Origin: an uncultured Arsenicibacter sp.
GTDB lineage: Bacteria > Bacteroidota > Bacteroidia > Cytophagales > Spirosomataceae
Direction of reading: 5' to 3'
DNA: 12,970 nucleotides
Assembly: GCF_945952095.1 (NCBI RefSeq)
Contig: NZ_CAMFHL010000223.1
Span: 1-12,970 of the forward strand
The position numbers and the translations under genes were made by a program. Positions 6,962 to 12,970 of this stretch are shown here, piece after piece. The notes under the pieces are model-generated. The model made no database searches. It worked only from the letters and a program-made list of their open reading frames with translations, and was not told the origin of the DNA. How positions within the stretch are numbered: the stretch's first letter is position 1; each line of letters opens with the position of its first letter.

Positions 6962-8079
6962 GTGAGCTGAATCGTTAAATCGACCGTATAGTCAGTGCCG
7001 GTATCTGTAATCACGAGCAGGTGTTTATTCGGATACAACAGGTCTAAGCGGGCTTTTGTATTTTTCACCCCGATCCCGCCCGGCATTTCCTCTTCATAAA
7101 ATAACCGCAGTTTTTTGTTGGCGACACGCATATGCAGCTTATCCTGTTCAACGTGAATAGCAATCCTGATCAGCGAACGTACCTGTGGATTGACGCCGTA
7201 TTTAAATGCATTTTCGATAAACGAAATCAGGATCAGCGGACTAATCGTCAACCCACCGGATGTTCCGGTAATGGATGCTTCGATCTCTGCCGTTTCGTCG
7301 AGCCGCAGCTTTTGCAGGGAAATATAGTGGCTGATGTATTCCAGCTCCCGGGCCAGCGGGACCTGCTCTCCCTGCGCGTCGCGGATCACGTACCGCATCA
7401 GTGCCGAGAGTTCTACGATGGCCTCCGGCGTACTATCCGACTTTTCAATCGCCAGCGAGTAAATGGTATTCAGGGTATTAAACAAAAAATGGGGATTAAT
7501 CTGCGCTTTCAGGTACGACAGTTCGGCATTCAGTTTTTCCTGCTGCATACGGCGAAGCCGGTTATTGACCTGTAGGGCTAAGGACCCGAACACACCTACC
7601 AGAAACAGAAACAGCGAATGACTCAATTCGAAGCCTATGGGTGGTTTATGTTTCTCATCGTCAGGGTTTCGGGGAGGGGGCGGCATACCGGCATGCGCTC
7701 CTGCCGCATCACGCGGATGACTGTGGGTCATCTCCATAACCGGTGAAAACGCCGTTTGCCGGTCTGCCCAAAATAACAGACCAAAAATGATTCCGAAGCC
7801 GATAGCAATACCCGTTCCGTATACCAGAATGCGGTCCTGAAAGTAAAACCGCGGGATCAGTATGTAATAGTGAATGTAAAAAAAGGCCAGCATCAGCAGA
7901 TACGACAGAAAGTTCGTCAGCTCATGGGGATTGGACAGTATCTGCCGGACCTGCCCCGGACCATTCGGAGCAAATATGTAAGGCAATGCCAGAAAGGCCA
8001 GCCCAAACCCGATATGCGACACCATAACCCTGACCCGTCCCTTCATCAACCTGTTTTTGCAGTAATGTACAAAAGTCAT
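6958..8079 (-). CDS. LytS-type (His_kinase family) membrane sensor histidine kinase
   Basis: Sensor kinase of 373 residues. Four membrane helices are visible at about 18-37, 53-76, 84-105 and 152-170. With the kinase in the cytoplasm, the loops at 38-52 and 106-151 face the periplasm. The second loop holds a His/Met-rich stretch (M115, M117, H119, H121, H129, M132, H144) and a proline run. A short coiled segment (NNRLRRMQQEKLNAELSYLKAQ) leads to the phospho-acceptor H197 in QINPHFLFNTLN; the ATP-binding N-box is FIENAFKYG (N290) and the glycine box GGIGVKNTKARL (334-345). The stop overlaps the start of the LytTR regulator by 4 nt. The start at 8079 is the longest; M12 (8046, MKGRVRVM) is an equally good or better start, since it puts basic residues directly before the first helix. 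The upstream secreted-protein gene ends 54 nt away. Confidence 0.95.
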   Translation of the reverse strand: MTFVHYCKNRLMKGRVRVMVSHIGFGLAFLALPYIFAPNGPGQVRQILSNPHELTNFLSYLLMLAFFYIHYYILIPRFYFQDRILVYGTGIAIGFGIIFGLLFWADRQTAFSPVMEMTHSHPRDAAGAHAGMPPPPRNPDDEKHKPPIGFELSHSLFLFLVGVFGSLALQVNNRLRRMQQEKLNAELSYLKAQINPHFLFNTLNTIYSLAIEKSDSTPEAIVELSALMRYVIRDAQGEQVPLARELEYISHYISLQKLRLDETAEIEASITGTSGGLTISPLILISFIENAFKYGVNPQVRSLIRIAIHVEQDKLHMRVANKKLRLFYEEEMPGGIGVKNTKARLDLLYPNKHLLVITDTGTDYTVDLTIQLT

Positions 8080-8133
8080 ACATCCCGCAAAAATTTAGTC
8101 GGTAAACCAGGGGTTTGTGCCGGCCGGGAGCAG

Positions 8134-8694
8134 TTAGCCGTTTATCGTTAGCTTCGTATTGGATTGGAGCGTTAGTTTTCCGCCATCATATACCACCCCT
8201 TTGGCGGTGCCGTTTACGTTCAGCAGAATGGCGTGTCCCGGTTTTATGGTCACAATATCCGATGCGGTCGGCAGCCGCCCACACGACCAGACACTGATAT
8301 CGTTCCAGTTACCGGATTTGAGCGTGTACATGGCGGGGCAGCCATTACCGGGGCTAACCCGTACCAGCAGCGACGAAGACAGGCCAACGCAGGTGCTCCC
8401 GATCGTGCTGAAATTTGTCCCCGGCGTCAGTACCGGCGCGGTGCCTGAAGCGTCGTAATTAACGCCATACAACAGGTAGCTGCCGGCCCCCACATTGCTG
8501 AAACTGGTCTGTACCGACGAGTAATCGATGCTGTTTGTCTGCGTATTGACCAGGATATACCGCGTCATGTAGGCCGGGTTACTGTTCGTATGCGAAAAGC
8601 TGAAGTTTGCCGGAGCTGTAAAATTCTGCGCCAGTACAACCTGTCGGCCTGACAGGAAGCCCAATACCATCATTAGTAGTACACCTGCCTTCAT
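8134..8694 (-). CDS. Small secreted protein with Bacteroidota surface-protein modules
   Basis: 186 residues, unknown function. Residues 1-22 form a signal peptide (MKAGVLLMMVLGFLSGRQVVLA, cut before QN). Residues about 40-114 resemble a module repeated in large Bacteroidota surface proteins (YILVN...SFSNVGAGSYLLYGVNYD...APVLTPGTNFSTIGSTCVGLSSSLLVRV). Residues 127-154 carry the common motif SGNWNDISVWSCGRLP followed by TASDIVTIKPGH, which usually opens a beta-helical domain inside much larger exported proteins. Here the protein ends 32 residues later, with no type IX secretion sorting domain, so it is either a minimal member or a shortened remnant. Cysteines at 102, 119 and 138 could form a disulfide. 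It lies upstream of the LytS/LytTR pair on the same strand with a 54-nt gap and may share its transcript. Confidence 0.82.
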   Translation of the reverse strand: MKAGVLLMMVLGFLSGRQVVLAQNFTAPANFSFSHTNSNPAYMTRYILVNTQTNSIDYSSVQTSFSNVGAGSYLLYGVNYDASGTAPVLTPGTNFSTIGSTCVGLSSSLLVRVSPGNGCPAMYTLKSGNWNDISVWSCGRLPTASDIVTIKPGHAILLNVNGTAKGVVYDGGKLTLQSNTKLTING

Positions 8695-8732
8695 GGCTTT
8701 ATCTCATTAAACGTTATCCGGCAACAGTCAGA

Positions 8733-8741
8733 CAAATACTA
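8733..8741 (-). promoter_or_regulatory. Weak promoter-like box for the small secreted protein and LytS/LytTR genes
   Basis: Read on the minus strand it is TAGTATTTG, the Bacteroidota TAnnTTTG box with one extra base between TA and TTTG. It ends 38 nt before the ATG at 8694. No matching TTG was seen at the -33 distance, so this is only a suggestion. Confidence 0.2.
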
Positions 8742-8852
8742 TACCGTTTTTCTGAAAACGAATATAATAGCCGGACGCATTTCTCCATCGTCAGACAGCA
8801 ACTTTCTGCAACCATTCATCAAGTATTATTTTCAGCGGCACGTATCTGGCTG

Positions 8853-8860
8853 TAAATTTG
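8853..8860 (+). promoter_or_regulatory. Candidate Bacteroidota -7 box for the DUF5916 gene
   Basis: TAAATTTG fits TAnnTTTG exactly. Nineteen bases upstream, at 8831-8833, lies TTC in place of the consensus TTG. Transcription would start near 8866, leaving a leader of about 16 nt before the ATG at 8882. This is the best promoter match in the window. Confidence 0.55.
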
Positions 8861-8881
8861 CGGGTTATTCGTTAACCTACC

Positions 8882-11140
8882 ATGTATTTCCGTTTACTTA
8901 CCACCTTTCTTTTTACACTTCTGACTGGTGTAAGCGCGTTCGCGCAGGATGCCACTATTTTTAAACCGGACTCGGTAAAACGCACGCTGACCGCCCGGCC
9001 GACGACGAATCATCTCCGTATCGACGGCAGGCTGGACGAAGGCGACTGGCAGCGGGCTGTGCCGGTGCAGAACTTCATCATGGTCGAACCGTTTCAGGGA
9101 AACCGCGCCACCCACGATACCGAAGTGCGGGTATTGTTCAACCGGCATTTCCTCTACATCGGGGCTTTTTGCCGCGACTCGCTGGGCCGCAGGAGCCTCC
9201 GGATTACCGATTTCAAACGGGATTTCAACATCCGTACCCACGACCATTTCGGCATTGCCATTGACGGTTTCAACGACCGCCGCAATGCGATGATTATGGC
9301 CACGAACCCTTACGGTACCCAACGCGACCTGCTCTCATTCGACGACCTGCTGTATGATACCGACTGGGACGGGCTCTGGCGCGTCCGGACGAGCCGTACG
9401 GATTCCGGCTGGGTGGCTGAAATGGCGATTCCCTGGCAAACACTCCGGTATCCGAAATCGGCAGATACGACCCAGACCTGGGGCATCAATTTTTTCCGGA
9501 ATCGGCGCATGACCAACGAACTGACCAGCTGGTCGCGGTACCCGCGGTCGTTTTCCGCCTACCGGATGGATTATGCCGGACGGATTACCGGCCTGCAACC
9601 ACCGCCGCCAACGGCAAACATCCGGTTTCAGCCCTATATTCTGACGTCATTTAACCATAAAAGCCAGGAAGGATCGCCCGATGTATCAGGCAGCTCGGTG
9701 AAACTCGGCGGTGAAGCCAAATGGGCGATTAATCCGAACACCGTACTCGACCTGACCTTCAACACCGATTTTGCGCAGGCCGACGCCGACCGGCAGGTCA
9801 ATAATGTGACGCGGTTCTCGGTCTTTTTTCCCGAACGCCGCCAGTTTTTTCTGGAAAATGCGAGTCTGTTCGCTACCGGTGTCGGCCCGACGGAGGATAT
9901 GTCGGGCGGCTCCATGCGGATTCAGCCGTTTTTCAGCCGCCGCATCGGCCTCGACGATTCCGGCAATCCGATCCCGATTGACGCCGGGGCGCGGCTGGTA
10001 TACCGGTCGCTGAAACGAAACGCAGGCGGTATTGTGATGCGCCAGCGGGCCACCGGCACCTCACCGGCCACCAACTTCGCTGTTGGCCGGTATTCGCAGA
10101 ATTTCGGTGCCCAGAACCGGGTAGGTGGTTTGTTCACCATCCGGCAGGAAGCTGATCTGGCAATTGGCAAAGATTCTATCCGGCAGGGGACAACGTCAGT
10201 CGTGGGTGCAGTCGATGGTTTTTTCCGGTTCAATGAATCGCACTCACTGAGTACGATGCTTATTCAGTCGGCCTCCACCGACGGTAAGCAGCGTGGCATG
10301 GCCGGCTACGCCCAATACTATTACACCTCAAATCAATGGAAATTCTGGTGGACGCAGTCCGTCGTCACGAAAGATTTTAACCCGTCGGTCGGGTTTGTGT
10401 CACGGAGCGATGTGATAGCTACTACGCCCGGCGTTTTCTTCTACAACCGGGGTAAGTGGATTCCCTTTAAGAAGTTAATCCGCGCCTTCGAACCGGGAAT
10501 TATGACGGAGTTTTACCATCAGGCATCAACCGGCCGCCTGATTGAGAGCGTCATCAGCGTCAATCCGATCTGGTTTAACTTTCAGCGCGGCGGTTATTTC
10601 GGTATTCTGGTCAACCCGACCTATCAGTATCTGGCGGAGGTTTTCGACCCGCTGGGCGTACTTATTCAGCCGGGCACCTACCGCTATACCCGCTATCAGA
10701 TGTATGCGGCCACCAACCCGTCGCGCAAGGTATCGTCGTCGCTGAATTATGAAGGCGGCCGCTACTACAACGGCAATCTGGGCACTTATGACTTTTCCGT
10801 CCGGTACTCGCCGATTCCGAACATTGCCCTGACCGGCCGTTATATCTCGAACCGCTTCCGGGATGTGGGCGAAGCAAAGACAACAACCACCGTTGACCTT
10901 TACTCGATTGAGGGGCGTATGGCGCTGAATCCACGTATTCAGCTGATCGGGTTTTACCAGAAAAACAGCACCGCTAACCCAAACGGCGGGCTGCGGGACA
11001 CGTATAACATCCGGCTGGCGTGGGAATACCGGCCGCTTTCGTTTTTATATCTGGTCTTCAACCGGCGTGGCTTCAACAACATCACCCGCCAGCAGGAGCA
11101 GAATGTCATTGCCAAACTGAGCTATCTGAAGCAGTTTTAA
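8882..11140 (+). CDS. DUF5916 outer-membrane protein with N-terminal CBM9-like domain
   Basis: 752 residues, the usual size for Bacteroidota DUF5916 proteins, whose function is not known to me. Residues 1-21 are a signal peptide (cut at SAFA-QD). Residues about 38-240 form a beta-sandwich related to carbohydrate-binding family 9: IDGRLDEGDWQRA (47-59), VRVLFNRHFLYIGAFCRD, DHFGIAIDGFND and WDGLWRVRTSRTDSGWVAEMA (162-182). The remainder, from about 245, is the DUF5916 region, with GGEAKWAINPNTVLDLTFN, DFAQADADRQVNNVTRFSVF and FPERRQFFLENA, followed by alternating strands rich in aromatic residues. The protein ends in SYLKQF, a terminal aromatic as expected for a beta-barrel inserted by Bam. Location in the outer membrane is therefore likely; binding of a glycan is possible but not shown. 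It is transcribed alone, divergent from the small secreted protein and convergent with the plug protein. Confidence 0.92.
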   Translation: MYFRLLTTFLFTLLTGVSAFAQDATIFKPDSVKRTLTARPTTNHLRIDGRLDEGDWQRAVPVQNFIMVEPFQGNRATHDTEVRVLFNRHFLYIGAFCRDSLGRRSLRITDFKRDFNIRTHDHFGIAIDGFNDRRNAMIMATNPYGTQRDLLSFDDLLYDTDWDGLWRVRTSRTDSGWVAEMAIPWQTLRYPKSADTTQTWGINFFRNRRMTNELTSWSRYPRSFSAYRMDYAGRITGLQPPPPTANIRFQPYILTSFNHKSQEGSPDVSGSSVKLGGEAKWAINPNTVLDLTFNTDFAQADADRQVNNVTRFSVFFPERRQFFLENASLFATGVGPTEDMSGGSMRIQPFFSRRIGLDDSGNPIPIDAGARLVYRSLKRNAGGIVMRQRATGTSPATNFAVGRYSQNFGAQNRVGGLFTIRQEADLAIGKDSIRQGTTSVVGAVDGFFRFNESHSLSTMLIQSASTDGKQRGMAGYAQYYYTSNQWKFWWTQSVVTKDFNPSVGFVSRSDVIATTPGVFFYNRGKWIPFKKLIRAFEPGIMTEFYHQASTGRLIESVISVNPIWFNFQRGGYFGILVNPTYQYLAEVFDPLGVLIQPGTYRYTRYQMYAATNPSRKVSSSLNYEGGRYYNGNLGTYDFSVRYSPIPNIALTGRYISNRFRDVGEAKTTTTVDLYSIEGRMALNPRIQLIGFYQKNSTANPNGGLRDTYNIRLAWEYRPLSFLYLVFNRRGFNNITRQQEQNVIAKLSYLKQF

Positions 11141-11145
11141 TGTAA

Positions 11146-11193
11146 AGTGGTGGCACGACTGGGCGTCCCCGACCTGGCGGTCGTGCCACCACT
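11146..11193. terminator. 14-bp perfect hairpin between convergent genes
   Basis: AGTGGTGGCACGAC (11146-11159) pairs perfectly with GTCGTGCCACCACT (11180-11193) around a 20-nt loop. It starts 6 nt after the DUF5916 stop codon and ends 7 nt before the stop codon of the converging gene, so it could end transcripts from both sides. Neither flank has a true U-tract, only CTTTACATT on the minus side, so it is not a textbook intrinsic terminator. It may instead be a dispersed REP-like palindrome. The arms and loop together read as two imperfect copies of GAC-TGG-C-GTC (11157-11167 and 11171-11182). Confidence 0.6.
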
Positions 11194-11199
11194 ATCGTA

Positions 11200-12970
11200 C
11201 TACCGCTTAACCTCTACAAACTCCCGGCTGCTCCCCGGCATACCATCGACGGTAGCGCCATCGGTAACGATCCGTAACCGGGTCAGGCCATCTGATGCAA
11301 AGAACGAAACGGATGCCTTACCGCTTTCGCCGACGGCAATCATGGGCTGCCAGTGCAGGGTAGCCCGGTGGTCGGGCCGCACATGATCCGGCTTGCTGAC
11401 ATCATACCGGGGTGCGTAAAATTCCCGCTTCGGCTGGAATCCCGGTACCTTTGTCAGCAACGTGCCTATCGGGGTATAATTTGTATTGACGGTCCCGCTG
11501 CCACCGCGCTTCAGCAGAATCGAAATAACGCCGCCGCCGCCGCGTGAACCATACATGGCAGTTGAGGCTCCTTTCAGGACATCAACCGCTTCTACATCGT
11601 GGACATTGATCGTGAGTGCAGACTCCTTGTCAACCGGCATCCCGTCAATCAGGAACAAAGGCTCGATAACACCCTGAAAATTAGCTGCACCGCGAATCTG
11701 TACTGTCGCAGACGTACCGGAACCGGATATCATCACACCCGCCACGCGGCTCCGGATTACATCTAGGATCGTCATGGCCCCGGCCGTATTCATCTGATCA
11801 AACTTAACCGTAGCATCGGCCGATCCGTACATCATCCGGCGGGTATCAACCGGCTCGGTTTTCTTTGCTTTTACGGTTACTTCTTTCAGCATTCGTTCAT
11901 TGTTTTTCCGGATCTGCTCTTCCAGTTCCAGGTAGTCGTTGGTGCGGCGAACGAACTCCGCCCACTCCTCTCTGCGGACAAGAATCGGGTTAAACGGGGC
12001 TTTGGTAAACATAACTTTGGCCGGCTCAAAGGCATCCAGCGTCACATTGTAATTCCGGTTATTGCCCTTCATCGATGTGGCCTGAATAAACAGGCTGGTG
12101 GTATCGGCCAGTTCCAGACCGAACAACGCAAAATGGCCTTCATCATCCGTCTCCCCCATCATGAAACTGCGGGCACTGTCTTTTCCGGTCGCCACAACGG
12201 TCAGTTTTACCCGATTAGGCGAGGCTTTCGCAGCAGCCTGTTTATCCGGAATCACCAGACCCGGCGCAATTTCGCCTTCACCTGGCTTGCGCCTTGTTTT
12301 AGCGGCCTGACGACCCGGCTTCACAGCCAGCCCGGACAGGGAAAGGCCCGTTTCGACATCATAGTTCAGCGCCGGATAGTCACTGGCCAGCACCTCCGGC
12401 CAGGTGAACCGCCGCCACCCCTGAATCATCATCAGCAGATCGAGCTTTATATTACGTGTGTCATTCTTCGGGTCAAAATAATACCCCGGCTGTTCAATTT
12501 CGCCTTTAATATCGGATTCCAGCAGCAGGTAGGAGGCCATTGTCTGCGGGGCTGCATTGGCTTCCGGTGCCAGTTTGGTGTCAGTAACCGCCAGCGAGAA
12601 ATTACCTTTTGCCGGCTTGCCGGTATTGTCGGTAACCGTAATGTCCAGCTTCACTTCCTCACGGGGCCTGTAACTGGCCTTATCCGGCTTCACGGTCACG
12701 TTCAGGCGTTCGTTATGGTCAATGAAAAACAGCCGTTCCGCCACCTGCTTATTCGTTTCATCAAACAGCGTAATCTGCCCGACGCCCTCCGGAAACTTTT
12801 CGCGCGGAATCTGCACCCAGAATGACCGTTTAGTAAGCGGCAGCTTCGACGCCTGCACCAGCAAGCTCCGCGACTGAAAAATAAGTGACGCATTCGTCTG
12901 GGCCGAAACCGGTAAAGGCGCCGATATTGCCGGAGTTATTCTGGATGCAAAGAAAGCTACGGTCATAGGC
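11200..12970 (-). CDS. Macroglobulin-like protein with TonB plug domain but no barrel, 5' end cut by window
   Basis: The last 588 or so residues of an exported protein whose function is not established. An ATG is present at 12966, but the frame is open to the window edge and family members have several hundred residues before this point, so it is treated as internal. Numbering from that Met: 40-130 is a macroglobulin-like beta-sandwich pair (FWVQIPREKFPEGVGQITLF, VAERLFFID, YRPREEVKLDITVTD, FSLAVTD); 172-205 contains LLMMIQGWRRFTWPEVL, a hallmark of this family; 250-320 is a regulatory-like sandwich (GHFALFGLEL); 361-487 is a plug domain (ILDVIRSRVAGVMI, VQIRGAANF, PLFLIDGMPV, VDVLKGASTAMYGSRGGGGV). 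Only 100 residues follow, ending in a last sandwich (RATLHWQPMI, GKASVSFFASD), so no 22-strand barrel can be present. It converges with the DUF5916 gene. Confidence 0.9.
   Translation of the reverse strand, partial: PMTVAFFASRITPAISAPLPVSAQTNASLIFQSRSLLVQASKLPLTKRSFWVQIPREKFPEGVGQITLFDETNKQVAERLFFIDHNERLNVTVKPDKASYRPREEVKLDITVTDNTGKPAKGNFSLAVTDTKLAPEANAAPQTMASYLLLESDIKGEIEQPGYYFDPKNDTRNIKLDLLMMIQGWRRFTWPEVLASDYPALNYDVETGLSLSGLAVKPGRQAAKTRRKPGEGEIAPGLVIPDKQAAAKASPNRVKLTVVATGKDSARSFMMGETDDEGHFALFGLELADTTSLFIQATSMKGNNRNYNVTLDAFEPAKVMFTKAPFNPILVRREEWAEFVRRTNDYLELEEQIRKNNERMLKEVTVKAKKTEPVDTRRMMYGSADATVKFDQMNTAGAMTILDVIRSRVAGVMISGSGTSATVQIRGAANFQGVIEPLFLIDGMPVDKESALTINVHDVEAVDVLKGASTAMYGSRGGGGVISILLKRGGSGTVNTNYTPIGTLLTKVPGFQPKREFYAPRYDVSKPDHVRPDHRATLHWQPMIAVGESGKASVSFFASDGLTRLRIVTDGATVDGMPGSSREFVEVKR

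Noticed and set aside
8120..8127. CCGGCCGG palindrome between the small secreted protein gene and the kinase gene as a terminator
   Set aside because: A palindrome without loop cannot form a useful RNA hairpin, and no U-tract follows.
12133..12825. 230-codon plus-strand open frame opposite the plug-domain gene
   Set aside because: Antisense shadow of a well-supported coding region; the translation has no signal peptide, motif or domain.
12964..12966. ATG at 12966 as the true start of the plug-domain gene
   Set aside because: The frame is open to the window edge, the residues after it match the middle of the family, and several hundred N-terminal residues are expected further upstream.

Overview
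The window looks like chromosomal DNA of a Bacteroidota member. It is most likely from Cytophagales and resembles Spirosoma and its relatives, but that placement is inferred from gene content and style only. The pointers are a SusC/SusD pair, a LytS/LytTR two-component pair, a DUF5916 outer-membrane protein, a macroglobulin-plus-plug protein without a barrel, few Shine-Dalgarno sequences, and promoter -7 boxes of the Bacteroidota type (TAnnTTTG). There are nine protein-coding genes. Two are cut by the window edges. No RNA gene, transposase, phage gene, CRISPR array or defence system was recognised.

Layout: (1) 1-3781, minus strand: a SusC-type TonB-dependent transporter followed 8 nt later by a SusD-like lipoprotein that runs off the left edge. 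(2) 3782-4208: an AT-rich divergent intergenic region with promoter-like boxes for both sides. (3) 4209-5297, plus strand: a secreted DUF3298 protein. (4) 5302-5952, minus strand: a stand-alone, divergent TrpF-like (phosphoribosylanthranilate isomerase family) protein, tail to tail with the DUF3298 gene across only 4 nt. (5) 5953-6241: an intergenic stretch with a 36-nt repeat in two direct copies and one shorter inverted copy. (6) 6242-8694, minus strand: a small secreted protein, a four-helix LytS-type histidine kinase and its LytTR response regulator, probably one transcription unit; kinase and regulator overlap by 4 nt. (7) 8695-8881: a divergent promoter region. (8) 8882-11140, plus strand: a DUF5916 outer-membrane protein. 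(9) 11141-11199: a 14-bp perfect hairpin between convergent genes. (10) 11200 to the right edge, minus strand: the C-terminal part of a macroglobulin-like protein with a TonB plug domain.

How the genes may work together: SusC and SusD form an outer-membrane uptake complex (the SusD lid on the SusC channel). The kinase and regulator form a signalling pair. The small secreted protein directly upstream of the kinase could be a partner or target, but only position supports this. The other genes look like independent envelope functions.

No clearly new multi-gene system is visible. The items most worth a second look are the TrpF-like protein, which lacks residues needed for the classical reaction; the His/Met-rich periplasmic loop of the kinase; the repeat cluster that supplies the stop codon of the regulator gene; and the hairpin element at 11146-11193.
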